In this document: piece by piece, positions 50,436-59,258 of the stretch
How positions within the stretch are numbered: position 1 is the first letter of the stretch
How the letters are laid out: the number at the start of each line of letters is the position of its first letter
Source of the DNA: Rubrobacter tropicus
GTDB taxonomy: Bacteria > Actinomycetota > Rubrobacteria > Rubrobacterales > Rubrobacteraceae
Length of the DNA: 64,000 nucleotides
Assembly: GCF_011492945.1 (NCBI RefSeq)
Contig: NZ_CP045119.1
Span: 2,790,001 to 2,854,000, forward strand
Direction of reading: 5' to 3'
The notes under the pieces: model-generated
The model's database searches: none
What the model was told of the DNA's origin: nothing
The model's input: the letters and a program-made list of their open reading frames with translations, nothing else
Translations under genes and position numbers: made by a program

Positions 50436-50837
50436 CTAAGCGCAGTCGGAGCAACGGCCGTAGAGCGTCAGTTTGTGCTCTTCGACGGTAAACCCCCCAG
50501 GCAACGTCGTCCCCCGGGGGATACCCACCGGACAACCCGCCAGATCGAAGGTCTGATCGCACGAGAGGCACCGGAAATGGTGGTGGTGCCCACGGCCGAC
50601 GGGCTCGTAACGCGGCTCCTCGCCGGGCAACTCCACGAGCACGACCTCGCCCTCCTCGCGCAGCGCCTTGACGGCCCGGTAGACGGTGGCTATCCCAAGC
50701 CCGGGTATCTCGGTCCTCGACCGGACGTGGATCTCCCCAACCGAGAGCGGCCCCTCCGCATCCCGGATGCTCTTGAGAATGGCGTTTCGTTGCCTCGTGT
50801 TCCGCGTCTTCCCCACGCTTCGGAATATACCATCCAC
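50436..50837 (-). CDS. zur: Fur-family metalloregulator, probably Zur
   Basis: A 133-residue Fur protein. RNTRQRNAILKSIRDAEGPL opens the winged helix, GLGIATVYRAVKALREEGEV is the recognition helix, and GRGHHHHFRCLSCDQTFDL plus CSDCA hold the His cluster and two C-x-x-C zinc pairs. A zinc importer operon starts 550 bases away on the other strand, so a zinc-sensing Zur role is inferred; Fur or Mur are alternatives. The gene ends beside a 127-base inverted-repeat element. Confidence 0.82.
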   Translation of the reverse strand: MDGIFRSVGKTRNTRQRNAILKSIRDAEGPLSVGEIHVRSRTEIPGLGIATVYRAVKALREEGEVVLVELPGEEPRYEPVGRGHHHHFRCLSCDQTFDLAGCPVGIPRGTTLPGGFTVEEHKLTLYGRCSDCA

Positions 50838-50898
50838 CGATGGACGGCTCTACAGATACCGGATTACCATCTGCAAGAGGCGATCCGCGTCGTCCCGC

Positions 50899-51111
50899 TC
50901 ATTTCACGGGGTCGTACCCGCCTTTCGAGAAGGGGTTGCAGCGGAGTATGCGCCACGCCCCCATCGCACCTCCTCGGATAGGACCGTACTTCTGGATCGC
51001 CTGGATGGTGTACCTGGAACAGCTAGGCGTAAACCTGCAAGAGGGCGGCAACAGCGGCGATACGAACCTCTGATAGCCCCTGATGACCCACACGAAAAAC
51101 CGCCCGATCAC
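50899..51111 (-). CDS. yidD: Membrane protein insertion efficiency factor YidD
   Basis: A 70-residue protein. [20 protein letters not shown] is the amphipathic start, [20 protein letters not shown] the Cys-containing core and [18 protein letters not shown] the conserved end. It assists YidC in membrane insertion. The GTG at 51111 is chosen because of a GAGAGGG site and the usual family length; ATG 51138 is possible. Usually found beside rpmH-rnpA-yidC, so this solitary place is unusual. Confidence 0.85.
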   Translation of the reverse strand: MIGRFFVWVIRGYQRFVSPLLPPSCRFTPSCSRYTIQAIQKYGPIRGGAMGAWRILRCNPFSKGGYDPVK

Positions 51112-51301
51112 GCCATCCCTCTCTACGCCTGCGACCATCCTACCACCACCTGCCGGAGACGGGCGTCGCCCTACCCAACCCACCGACGAAAAACACCCGT
51201 ATCGCCACCCGATTATCCACCAGACGCCCTCGCTCGAACCTGATCGCCGCGTAGATCCAGGCCGTCTCCATCGCTTATCGATAACACGCTTTCATTTTTT
51301 C

Positions 51302-51317
51302 TGATAACCGGGTATCA
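51302..51317. promoter_or_regulatory. Near-palindrome TGATAACCGGGTATCA, candidate Zur/Fur operator
   Basis: A 16-base dyad with one mismatch, 69 bases before the znuA start, in the A+T-rich stretch that should hold the promoter. The outer TGATA/TATCA half-sites resemble Fur-family operators. Assignment to the nearby regulator is inference. Confidence 0.4.
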
Positions 51318-51385
51318 TTTGTCCTGTTACATCGCTCGTCGGACATAACTCCGGCCGCGGTTGGAGATGGATCGGGAGGGGCGGC

Positions 51386-52360
51386 ATGAACTTTGGCAGA
51401 ATCGCAACGGTGGTGGTTGGCGCGTTGCTCGTCCCCTTGCTAGCGTCCTGCGGGGGTAGCCAGCGGGAGGATTCGGCGGGCGGCGCCGTCAGGGTGGTTG
51501 CCACGTACAGCATTCTTGGGGACCTGGTCGAAAACGTCGGCGGTGAGGGCGTGGAGTCGACGACCCTGGTGGGGCCAAACAGCGACGCCCACACCTTCGA
51601 GCCCGCCCCGTCGGACAACGCCGAGTTGGCGGAGGCCGACATCGTGTTCGAGAACGGCCTGGAGTTCGAGACGTGGCTAGACGACCTGTACGAGTCCTCG
51701 GGCTCCGGGGCGGAGCGCGCGGTCGTGACTCGGGGCCTGGATCCCCTGCCCATCGCCGGAGAGGAGCATGGTCACGAGGCAGAAGACGAACACGCCGAAG
51801 AACACGAGACGGAAGAAGAGCACGGGGAGTACGACCCGCACGTCTGGCACGACCCGACGAACGCGGTGGTGATGGTTGAGGAGATCCGGGATACGCTCGT
51901 CGAGGCCGACCCGGGCAACGCCGGCGCCTACCGGTCCAACGCCGAAAGGTACATCTCCGAGCTCGAAGACCTGGACGCCGGGGTGACGGATCTCGTGGAC
52001 TCCATCCCCGGTGAGAACCGCACGCTCTTCACCTCCCACGACACCTTCGGCTACTTCGCGGAGCGCTACGGCTTCGAGGTGGACACGGCCCTGGCTTCAG
52101 TCTCTACGGAGACCTCTGACCCGTCGGCCGGCGAGACGGCAGGGCTCGTTCGGGAGATCGAGAGATCGGGGGTGCCCGCCATCTTCGCCGAGAACGTCTC
52201 CAACCCGACGGTCATGCAGAACATAGCCGACGAGGCCGGGGTGGAGTTGGCCCCGACGCTCTACACCGACGCGCTCGGCGAGCTGGGCAGCGGCGCCGGA
52301 ACCTACGTCGGGATGGTCCGCCACAACGCGAGGACGATCTCCGGGGCGCTCGGCGGGTGA
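51386..52360 (+). CDS. znuA: Zinc ABC transporter, substrate-binding lipoprotein
   Basis: A 324-residue cluster A-I metal-binding protein. Signal peptide with lipobox LLASC at residues 18-22. VGPNSDAHTFEPAPSDNAEL supplies the first metal His, an acidic His-rich loop (residues about 127-150, EEHGHEAEDEHAEEHE) is typical of zinc rather than manganese carriers, YDPHVWHDPTNAVVMVEEI the second His, and TSHDTFGYFAERYGFEV the third. Zinc is thus the likely ligand. First gene of znuABC, with a start at good distance from an AGGGGCGG site. Confidence 0.9.
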   Translation: MNFGRIATVVVGALLVPLLASCGGSQREDSAGGAVRVVATYSILGDLVENVGGEGVESTTLVGPNSDAHTFEPAPSDNAELAEADIVFENGLEFETWLDDLYESSGSGAERAVVTRGLDPLPIAGEEHGHEAEDEHAEEHETEEEHGEYDPHVWHDPTNAVVMVEEIRDTLVEADPGNAGAYRSNAERYISELEDLDAGVTDLVDSIPGENRTLFTSHDTFGYFAERYGFEVDTALASVSTETSDPSAGETAGLVREIERSGVPAIFAENVSNPTVMQNIADEAGVELAPTLYTDALGELGSGAGTYVGMVRHNARTISGALGG

Positions 52361-53121
52361 GCTATCCGCTCCTCGCATACGGCGGGCGGCGGCACGTGGA
52401 CCCCGTGCCCGGTGCCCCGGCGCTTCTGACGCGGTCGGTGGAGGCCGGGTACGCGGGGTCTTCCGGGCTCGCGTTGCGGGGGGTCAGCCTACGAGTTCCG
52501 GCGGGGACGCGGGTGGCGCTCGTGGGGCCGAACGGCTCGGGCAAGTCCACCCTGCTCAAGGCCGTGGCCGGCCTGCTGCCCGTGTATTCGGGCGAGGTCC
52601 GAGTCTACGGTAACCCGATCGGCGCGTGCCACCACAGGGTCGCCTACCTGCCGCAACGCGGCGAGGTGGACTGGCGGTTCCCGATAAGCGTAAGAAAGCT
52701 CGTGACGAGCGGTCGCTACGTCCACCTCGGCTGGCTCCGGCGACCCGGACAAGAGGACAGAGAGATCGTGGCCGACGTCCTGGATAAGCTCGGGTTGTCC
52801 CACCTGGCGGGGCGTCAGATCGGCCAGCTCTCCGGCGGCCAGCAGCAGCGCGCGCTGCTCGCCCGGGCGCTCGTCCAGGAGGGGGACCTGCTGCTCCTGG
52901 ACGAGCCCCTCAACGCCGTCGACGCCCGCACGCGCGAGACCATATCGGAGGTCCTCTCCGGCCTCAGGCAGGCCGGGAAGACAACCATCGTGGCCACCCA
53001 CGACCTCGCCAGCCTCGCCTCGGAGTTCGACGGGGCGATCTACCTCAGGGAGGGCCGCGAAGCGGAACCGGAACCCGGCGCGTTCGTCGGGCTGCCGGTC
53101 GGACGGGGGGCTGCGGGTTAG
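52357..53121 (+). CDS. znuC: Zinc ABC transporter, ATP-binding protein
   Basis: A 254-residue ATPase: Walker A GPNGSGKST near residue 57, Q-loop YLPQRGEVDWRFPISV (the WxFP segment is typical of metal importers), signature LSGGQQQRALLARALVQEG, Walker B LLLLDEPLNAVD and the H-loop ATHDLASL. GTG start overlaps the znuA stop by four bases (GTGA). Works at the cytoplasmic face with ZnuB. Confidence 0.93.
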   Translation: MSYPLLAYGGRRHVDPVPGAPALLTRSVEAGYAGSSGLALRGVSLRVPAGTRVALVGPNGSGKSTLLKAVAGLLPVYSGEVRVYGNPIGACHHRVAYLPQRGEVDWRFPISVRKLVTSGRYVHLGWLRRPGQEDREIVADVLDKLGLSHLAGRQIGQLSGGQQQRALLARALVQEGDLLLLDEPLNAVDARTRETISEVLSGLRQAGKTTIVATHDLASLASEFDGAIYLREGREAEPEPGAFVGLPVGRGAAG

Positions 53122-53963
53122 TGGGTTGGCTGCTGGAGCCGCTGCAGTTCTCGTTCATGCGCACGGGCCTGCTCGCCGCCGTGCTCGTGGGCGTGACGTG
53201 CGCGGTGCTCGGGGTCTACGTGGTCCTGCGAAGCATGGCCTTCATCGGGGACGCGCTGGCGCACACCGTACTGCCGGGACTCGTCTCGGCGTACCTGCTC
53301 GGCCTGAACCTGCTCGGCGGGGCGGTCGTGGCCGGGGTGGCGACCGCGCTCGGCATCGGGTGGCTCTCGCGGCGGGGTACGGTCAGGGAGGACACAGCCA
53401 TCGGCATAACGTTCACCGGCATGTTCGCCCTCGGCGTGCTGCTCATGAGCACGGCCGATTCGTTCAGGGACTTCTCGCACATGCTCTTCGGCAACATCCT
53501 CGGCATAACCCCATCGGACGTGGCCCTGATCTCGGTCCTCGCCCTGGCCGTGCTCGCCGCGATCTACCTCTTCCACAAAGAGCTCGAGTTGACCTCGTTC
53601 GACCCGGTGCACGCCAGGGCCATCGGCCTCAGCGCAGACACGGTGCGTTACGGGCTATTGGTCCTGCTCTCGCTCACGGTAGTGGCGGGGATACAGGCCG
53701 TTGGGGTAGTCCTGATCAGCGCCCTCCTCATAACCCCGGCCGCGGCCGCATCCCTACTGACGAAGAGCCTCCCCCGCATGATGGCGATCTCGGCCTCCAT
53801 CGCCGTGGTCTCCAGCGTAACCGGCCTCTACGCCTCCTACTACCTCGACGTCGCCTCGGGCGCCGCCATCGTCCTCGCCTGCACCGCCTGCTTCGTCGTC
53901 GCGTCCGCGATCCGCGCGCTGCGCCAAATTCCGGGGAACAAGGAAGCCTTACCCCCCGGGTAG
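53121..53963 (+). CDS. znuB: Zinc ABC transporter, permease
   Basis: A 280-residue ABC-3 type permease with eight or nine helices. MRTGLLAAVLVGVTCAVLGV, MAFIGDALAHTVLPGLVSAY and AVGVVLISALLITPAAAASL are diagnostic. The GTG start shares one base with the znuC stop (TAGTG), so the three genes are tightly coupled. A perfect hairpin follows about 60 bases later. Confidence 0.93.
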   Translation: MGWLLEPLQFSFMRTGLLAAVLVGVTCAVLGVYVVLRSMAFIGDALAHTVLPGLVSAYLLGLNLLGGAVVAGVATALGIGWLSRRGTVREDTAIGITFTGMFALGVLLMSTADSFRDFSHMLFGNILGITPSDVALISVLALAVLAAIYLFHKELELTSFDPVHARAIGLSADTVRYGLLVLLSLTVVAGIQAVGVVLISALLITPAAAASLLTKSLPRMMAISASIAVVSSVTGLYASYYLDVASGAAIVLACTACFVVASAIRALRQIPGNKEALPPG

Positions 53964-54022
53964 AAAAGGGGCCGGAGCCCCCTTGCCAACCCGGCCTTCA
54001 CCGGCGAGACAGTACCCTAAAG

Positions 54023-54055
54023 CGGTTTTCGGAAGCTGATTGCTTCCGAAAACCG
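54023..54055. terminator. 14-base perfect hairpin after znuB
   Basis: CGGTTTTCGGAAGC pairs with GCTTCCGAAAACCG around the loop TGATT, between convergent znuB and the methyltransferase. No T-run follows. Confidence 0.55.
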
Positions 54056-54095
54056 TGCCGTCAGCGATCAGCCCGCTTCGGCCTGGCGGCTTACG

Positions 54096-54145
54096 CTCTC
54101 GGCCATCGGCTTTTTTGCTCCTGGCTGAAAGCCGATGGCCGAGAG
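54096..54145. repeat. Dispersed hairpin repeat, family A, copy 3
   Basis: An 18-base perfect stem, CTCTCGGCCATCGGCTTT and its complement, encloses the loop TTTGCTCCTGGCTG, close to the loops near 4.3 kb and 23.5 kb. It ends about 30 bases before the stop of the minus-strand methyltransferase and has a T-run on the plus side. Confidence 0.6.
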
Positions 54146-54174
54146 CTGACGGCTTTACGAATCCCGGGCTGTCC

Positions 54175-54849
54175 CTACGGTTCCAGGACCCGGGCTATCG
54201 CGAGGCCGTCTATGCGGTCCCGGATCAGGGGCAGGACCAGGGCCGAGAGGCGCGGATCTTTCGCCAGCTTCTCGTTGAACTCGCGCATAGCGCGGGAAGA
54301 AGGATCGTCCGGGTCCATAACGCTTCCCCCGCGGATGGCGTTGTCGCCGAGGATGAGGGTGCCCGGCCGGGAGAGGCGCATGGACCAGTCGAGGTATTCC
54401 GGGTAGCCTTCCTTGTCCGCGTCTATAAAGATCAAATCGAACGGGCCTTCTCCGTTCTCGACGAGACCCGCGAGCGCGTCGCGGGCGTCGCCAACCCGGA
54501 TCTCGACCCTCTCCGACAGGCCGGCCCGCTCGATGTTCCGGCGGGCGACCTCGGCGTGGCGTTCTTCTAGCTCCAGCGAGATCAGGCGCCCGTCATCGGG
54601 CAGGGCGCGGGCGAAGTGGATGGCGCTGTAACCGCCGAGCGTCCCGATCTCAAGCGCGCGCCGGGAGCCGGAGATCTCGACGAGCATCTGAAGGAGCTTA
54701 CCCTCGCTCGCCGACACGTTTATCTGCGGAAGCCCGGCCCTTTCGGACTCCCGCAAAGCCGCCGTGAGCGCCTCGTCAGCGGGCGCATAGAGATCCGCGA
54801 CGTAGGCGTCTATGTTCTTCAATAGCTCGCGCGTGCTGTCCCCGTCCAT
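54175..54849 (-). CDS. Class I SAM-dependent O-methyltransferase (catechol/caffeoyl-CoA type)
   Basis: A 224-residue PF01596-type enzyme. SASEGKLLQMLVEISGSRRA precedes the SAM loop ALEIGTLGGYSAIHFARAL, and FDLIFIDADKEGYPEYLDWS and LILGDNAIRGG carry the metal-binding Asp, Asp and Asn. It would methylate a hydroxyl on a catechol-like or tRNA substrate. It follows truA on the same strand after two bases, so it may belong to the same transcript. Confidence 0.87.
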   Translation of the reverse strand: MDGDSTRELLKNIDAYVADLYAPADEALTAALRESERAGLPQINVSASEGKLLQMLVEISGSRRALEIGTLGGYSAIHFARALPDDGRLISLELEERHAEVARRNIERAGLSERVEIRVGDARDALAGLVENGEGPFDLIFIDADKEGYPEYLDWSMRLSRPGTLILGDNAIRGGSVMDPDDPSSRAMREFNEKLAKDPRLSALVLPLIRDRIDGLAIARVLEP

Positions 54850-54851
54850 CT

Positions 54852-55601
54852 CTACCTCCAGAGATCTTTTTCGTACCCGACGTTTACGAGGGTCAGTCCC
54901 CGGGCCGGTGCTGCGGGGCCGGCCTCCGTGCGTCGCCCACCGGAGAGCAGCGCCTCGAAGCTCCCGCGATCACGCTTCCCCAGCGCCACCTCCCGCATGG
55001 TGCCGACTAGTGTTCTGACCATACCGTACAGGAACGAGTCGGCGCTGATGCGGTACAGGAGGAGATCCCCCTCCCTCGTCCAGCCCGACTCCGCGACCAC
55101 CCGCTCGAACCGCACGTGGTAGCCCTTGGAAGGCGTAAAGGCGCTGAAGTCGTGGACGCCCCCGACCATCTCCCCGGCCTCCTTCAAGAGTCCGAAGTCG
55201 AGCTCGCGCGGCTCGTAGGCGGCCCGCAGGCGCCGCAGGGGGGACCGGATCTCATCGTTGACCAGCCTGTATTCGTAGCCCCTGCTCCTCGCGTCCCGAC
55301 GGGCGTCGAACGTCTCGGGAACGGCGACGCACCGCCTGAGCGCCACGTCCTCGGGCAGCACGGCCGTCGCCTTGTAGGCGATCAGCGAAGGGGAAAGTTC
55401 CGTCTCGGCGACGAAAGAGACTACCTGCCCGTCCGCGTGTACGCCCGCGTCGGTGCGTCCCGCGACGGAGAGCTTTATGGGCTGCCGCAGGACGGTGCGC
55501 AGGGCTCTTGAGAGCTCGCCCTCGACGGTCCTGCGGTCGGGCTGGGCGGCCCATCCGGCGAAACGGGCGCCGTCGTACTCGACGAGGCCGGCGAGCTTCA
55601 C
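54852..55601 (-). CDS. truA: tRNA pseudouridine(38-40) synthase
   Basis: A 249-residue enzyme. LVEYDGARFAGWAAQPDRRT opens it, LSVAGRTDAGVHADGQVVSF contains the catalytic Asp in the R-T-D-A-G-V-H motif, and YRISADSFLYGMVRTLVGTM the RNA-binding end. GTG start overlapping the ecfT stop (GTGA). Position after the ECF genes and the ribosomal operon is typical of Actinomycetota and Firmicutes. Confidence 0.95.
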   Translation of the reverse strand: MKLAGLVEYDGARFAGWAAQPDRRTVEGELSRALRTVLRQPIKLSVAGRTDAGVHADGQVVSFVAETELSPSLIAYKATAVLPEDVALRRCVAVPETFDARRDARSRGYEYRLVNDEIRSPLRRLRAAYEPRELDFGLLKEAGEMVGGVHDFSAFTPSKGYHVRFERVVAESGWTREGDLLLYRISADSFLYGMVRTLVGTMREVALGKRDRGSFEALLSGGRRTEAGPAAPARGLTLVNVGYEKDLWR

Positions 55602-56389
55602 AGGAGCGCCGCGGTCCCGACCGCGAGGACCGCGAGAACGAGCGCCAGGGCGTCCCGGACACGGAAGCTGAGCTCGCGGTAGCGGACACGGCCCCGGCCG
55701 CCCCGGTAGCCGCGGCTCTCCATCGCCTCGGCCAGCTCGTCGGCCCGCCGGAAGGCCCCGACGGTCAGGGGGACCAGAATCGGGACGAAGGATTTGGCGC
55801 GGGCGATGGGTCCGCCGCTCGTGAAGTCCGCGCCGCGGGCGGCCTGGGCGCGGGAGATCTTCTGCGCCTCCTGCCCGAGCGTCGGGATGAAGCGCAGGGC
55901 TATGGTCATCATCATCGCGACCTCGTGGGCCGGAAAACGCAGCCTCTTCAACGGAGATAGAAGGTCTTCTATGCCGTCGGTGAGCGCGACCGGGGCCGTC
56001 GTCGCCGTCAACAGGCCCGCCGTGGTCACCAGGATCAGGAGCCGGGCCGCGAGCAGCAAGCCCATCCTCAACCCTCCCTCGTGCACCTCCACGAACCCCC
56101 ACTGAAAGAGCGTCGCCCCCTCCCGCAGAAAGAGGACCTGAAACAAGAACGTGAGCGCCACTATGAACGCCACGGGCCGCAGAAGGCCGACGAAAGCCCG
56201 AAGCGGCACCCGGCTCACCGCGACGAGCAACGCCGTGACGGTCCCGGCCACCAGAAACCCGGCCGCGGAGTCGACGAAGAAGAGCCCGGCCACCAGGACG
56301 GCCGTCGCCACCACCTTCGCCCTTGGGTCGAGCGCGTGCAGGGGCGAACCAACGGGGTAGAACTGCCCGACGCCCCGAACTGCCGTCAC
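55598..56389 (-). CDS. ecfT: ECF transporter transmembrane component
   Basis: A 263-residue membrane protein with about five helices. SPLHALDPRAKVVATAVLV is the standard start; the coupling helices carry SRAQAARGADF and AMESRGYRGGRGRVRYREL (the paired A-R-G motifs). With EcfA1 and EcfA2 it powers vitamin uptake through separate S components, none of which is in the window, so it is a shared (group II) module. Overlaps both neighbours by four bases. Confidence 0.92.
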   Translation of the reverse strand: MTAVRGVGQFYPVGSPLHALDPRAKVVATAVLVAGLFFVDSAAGFLVAGTVTALLVAVSRVPLRAFVGLLRPVAFIVALTFLFQVLFLREGATLFQWGFVEVHEGGLRMGLLLAARLLILVTTAGLLTATTAPVALTDGIEDLLSPLKRLRFPAHEVAMMMTIALRFIPTLGQEAQKISRAQAARGADFTSGGPIARAKSFVPILVPLTVGAFRRADELAEAMESRGYRGGRGRVRYRELSFRVRDALALVLAVLAVGTAALL

Positions 56390-57207
56390 GGAACCTCCCC
56401 CATCAATCCCCGCAGGGCCGCGAGCGCCTCCGCGTAACGCACCGGCCTCCCGATACCGGAACGCCTCTCTCCCACCATCGCGGCGACGCGCACGGTCGCA
56501 GGCGCCAGCGAGGGATCATCGTAGAAGACGTCGGCCGGCTTTCCTAACGCCTTGACCTTTCCCCTATCGAGCACGCAGATCCGGTCCGCGACCTCGGCCA
56601 CCTCGTCGAGGTCGTGGGAGACGAAGACGACGGTCACGCCCGAGTCCTTCAGGCGTCCGACGAGGCCCATGAGGTCGGCCCGGGCGGTCGGGTCGAGACC
56701 CGCCGTCGGCTCGTCGAGGACGAGTACCTCGGGGCCCATGGCGAGCACCCCGGCTATGGCGACCCGCCGCCGCTCCCCGCCGGAGAGCGCGAAGGGAGAA
56801 CGCCCCGCGAGGTGCCCGGCATCCAGCAAACCAAGCGTCTCGCGGACGCGTTCTAGCACCTCGTCTTCGGCCAACCCGAGTCTCCGGGGAGCGAATGCCA
56901 CGTCTTCTTCGACCGTTGGGGCGAAGAGGCCCTGCTCCGGGTTCTGGAAGACGAGTCCGACCCGACGCCGGAGCGTTGTCCGGTTCATCGAGATGGCGCT
57001 CTCGCCGTCGACCAGGACCTCCCCCGCGGTGGGAAGAAGGAGCAGGTTCAGGTGCTGGACGAGGGTGCTCTTGCCCGAGCCCGTGCCCCCGATCACGCCC
57101 AGCACCTCCCCCGGTTCGACCGTCAGGGAAACACCCCCGAGCGCCTCGACCGCGAAGGGCGTCCCCGGAGAGTAGACGTGGCGCACTTCCCGGAGCTCGA
57201 TCCTCAC
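56386..57207 (-). CDS. ecfA2: ECF transporter ATPase A2
   Basis: A 273-residue ATPase: Walker A GGTGSGKST, Q-loop VFQNPEQGLFAPTVEEDVAF, signature LSGGERRRVAIAG, Walker B VLVLDEPTAGLDP and H-loop VSHDLDEVAEVAD. It pairs with EcfA1 and overlaps both neighbours by four bases. EcfA2 is chosen by its order between EcfA1 and EcfT. Confidence 0.92.
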   Translation of the reverse strand: MRIELREVRHVYSPGTPFAVEALGGVSLTVEPGEVLGVIGGTGSGKSTLVQHLNLLLLPTAGEVLVDGESAISMNRTTLRRRVGLVFQNPEQGLFAPTVEEDVAFAPRRLGLAEDEVLERVRETLGLLDAGHLAGRSPFALSGGERRRVAIAGVLAMGPEVLVLDEPTAGLDPTARADLMGLVGRLKDSGVTVVFVSHDLDEVAEVADRICVLDRGKVKALGKPADVFYDDPSLAPATVRVAAMVGERRSGIGRPVRYAEALAALRGLMGEVP

Positions 57208-58034
57208 CGCGCCTCCACCCCGGAGCCGTCCCTGGTCTTGTGGATGACAGCTTCGGCCAACTCCCCCGGTGTCCGGCAGAACGGCAGGCCGAGGTCGGCC
57301 GCGAGCCGCGGCACCGTCGGAAGCGCGAGGCGGTTCTCGCGCAGGAGGCCTGCGTCGGAGAACAGTTTCTCCGGCGCGGCGTCGGCCACGAGCCTGCCGC
57401 CGTTCAGGACGAGCACCCGGTCGGCGTCGAAGAGCTCTTCGAGGTGGTGCGTTACGTGCAGGACGGTTCTCGAAGACCGGAGATCCCGGACCCGTTCCAG
57501 CACCTCGCGCCGGCCCGGGGGGTCGAGCATGGCCGTCGGTTCGTCTAGGAGCAGGATCTCCGGCCCGACCGCCAGAAGCCCCGCGAGCGCCACCCGCTGC
57601 TTCTCCCCGCCGGATAACGTGTGGGGCTCCCGCCGCTCGTACCCGGCCAGGCCCACGGCCCTTATGGCCTCGCCCACGCGCTCGCGCATCTCGGCCCGCT
57701 CCACACCGAGGTTCTCCAGCCCGAACGCGACGTCGTCCTCGACGAAGGGCGCGACCAGCCCATTATCCGGGTTCTGGAAGAGCACGCCGGCCCTGCGCCG
57801 CACCTCGAACGGCTCGGTAGCAGGGTCGAAACCCGCGACGCGTACTCGCCCGGAGTCCGCGGCCAGCAGGCCGTTCAGGAGGCGCAGGAGGGTGGATTTG
57901 CCGCCGCCGTTGGGGCCGACGACGCCTACGTACTCGCCGGCCCGGACCTCGAAAGTCACGCCCGAGAGCGCGGGGGCCGCGCCCGGGTAGGAGTAGGTCA
58001 GGTGCTCGCAGGAGATGGAGGTGGGATCAGCCAA
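57204..58034 (-). CDS. ecfA1: ECF transporter ATPase A1
   Basis: A 276-residue ATPase: Walker A GPNGGGKSTLLRLLNGLL, Q-loop LFQNPDNGLVAPFVEDDVAF, signature LSGGEKQRVALAG, Walker B LLLDEPTAMLDPPGRRE and H-loop VTHHLEELFDADR. The Q-loop pattern (Q-N-P-D-x-x) is typical of ECF ATPases. Its start overlaps the upstream luciferase-like gene stop by eight bases. Confidence 0.92.
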   Translation of the reverse strand: MADPTSISCEHLTYSYPGAAPALSGVTFEVRAGEYVGVVGPNGGGKSTLLRLLNGLLAADSGRVRVAGFDPATEPFEVRRRAGVLFQNPDNGLVAPFVEDDVAFGLENLGVERAEMRERVGEAIRAVGLAGYERREPHTLSGGEKQRVALAGLLAVGPEILLLDEPTAMLDPPGRREVLERVRDLRSSRTVLHVTHHLEELFDADRVLVLNGGRLVADAAPEKLFSDAGLLRENRLALPTVPRLAADLGLPFCRTPGELAEAVIHKTRDGSGVEAR

Positions 58035-58863
58035 AGTCCGGGGGACCGAGCCTGACGCGTTCGCGCGCCTCCTCCAGCGACATGCCCGAGGGCGGGAGGT
58101 TTTCGTCCCACCACGTCGCCCCGGCCTCCGCGAACCGCGCCGCCTTCCGGCGGGCCTCGTCGGAGCTCTCGCCGTTCGTGGAGCCCGTGACCCTGATGTC
58201 GAAAGGCCGGTCTCCGCCGCGTTGGTCGGACACGAAGCCGCTCATCTCGCGGACGTCTTCCGGGGTCAGAGGGGACCCGGCCTTCCCGACCGGGGCGTAA
58301 CCGTCCCAGCGCAGGGCGCGAAGGAACGGTTTTTTGCGCGGCCAGGTTCCGGCGATCCAGACCGGGATGCGCGGACGCTGGGCGGGCGGGGGCGTGAGGT
58401 GGGCTTCGGTGATCTCGTAGTGCGTACCCCGGTGCGTGAAGGGTTCCGCTTCCCACATCTTCGTCAGAATTTCGAGTCCTTCGTCGAGCATCGCGGCCCG
58501 GCGTTTGGGGTCCGGCTCCTCGTCGAAGAAGCCGAACTCCCGCTCGCGCCCGCCGAGGCCGACGCCTAAAGTCAGGCGCCCCTCGGAGAGGCGGTCCAGG
58601 GTCGCGGCCTCGTGGGCCACCTTCCAGGGCCGGCGCCGGGGCAGCGGGGTGACCATCGGCCCGATCCTGATAGTGTTCGTCTCGACCGCGATGGCCGCGA
58701 GCGAGATCCAGGGGTCCGCGTAGTGGGCGGCGCCCTCCCAGGCGATGTGGTCCCAGACGAAGAAACCGTCCCAGCCGCACTCCTCGGCCTCGCGGGCGAG
58801 CCCCGCCAGCACCCGCGCGTCCCCGTACTCGCCGAAGTTGGGTACGTTGAGCGCGAACCGCAC
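58027..58863 (-). CDS. Luciferase-like (LLM class) F420-type oxidoreductase
   Basis: A 278-residue TIM-barrel flavin/F420 enzyme. MRFALNVPNFGEYGDARVLA, ECGWDGFFVWDHIAWEG and IRIGPMVTPLPRRRPWKVAH are family segments, as is LSEGRLTLGVGLGGRE. It lies between rplQ and ecfA1, both on the same strand. The substrate is unknown. Many Actinomycetota use F420, which suggests that cofactor, but FMN cannot be excluded. Confidence 0.87.
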   Translation of the reverse strand: MRFALNVPNFGEYGDARVLAGLAREAEECGWDGFFVWDHIAWEGAAHYADPWISLAAIAVETNTIRIGPMVTPLPRRRPWKVAHEAATLDRLSEGRLTLGVGLGGREREFGFFDEEPDPKRRAAMLDEGLEILTKMWEAEPFTHRGTHYEITEAHLTPPPAQRPRIPVWIAGTWPRKKPFLRALRWDGYAPVGKAGSPLTPEDVREMSGFVSDQRGGDRPFDIRVTGSTNGESSDEARRKAARFAEAGATWWDENLPPSGMSLEEARERVRLGPPDFG

Positions 58864-58892
58864 GCGGCCCTCCCCGGACTACGAAATACCGG

Positions 58893-59258
58893 CTACTCGG
58901 CCCTGTAGTTGACGAGCTCCAGGTAGACGTTCTCGGCGCCGTCACCGAGGCGCGGGCCGAGCTTCAGGATGCGGGTGTAGCCCGAGGTGCGGCCGTCGAG
59001 GTCGGGGGCGACGTCCTCGAAGAGCCTGCGGACGACGGTCTTGTCCTTGAGGACCTTGACCGCCTGCCTACGCGCGTGGAGGTCGTCCTTCTTCGCGGTG
59101 TTTATGAGCTTGTCCACGACGCCGCGCAGCTCCTTGGCCTTGGGGGCCGTGGTCTTTATGCGGCCGTGGGTTATGACCTGGCCGGCCATCGTGCCGAGCA
59201 TGGCCTTGCGGTGCTGGGCCTCGCGGCCGAGCTTGCGGCCCCTCCTAGCGTGCCTCAT
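58893..59258 (-). CDS. rplQ: Ribosomal protein L17
   Basis: A 121-residue L17: MRHARRGRKLGREAQHRKAM, the middle VITHGRIKTTAPKAKELRGV and GYTRILKLGPRLGDGAENVY. Its start overlaps the rpoA end by 14 bases, last gene of the ribosomal operon. Confidence 0.97.
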   Translation of the reverse strand: MRHARRGRKLGREAQHRKAMLGTMAGQVITHGRIKTTAPKAKELRGVVDKLINTAKKDDLHARRQAVKVLKDKTVVRRLFEDVAPDLDGRTSGYTRILKLGPRLGDGAENVYLELVNYRAE

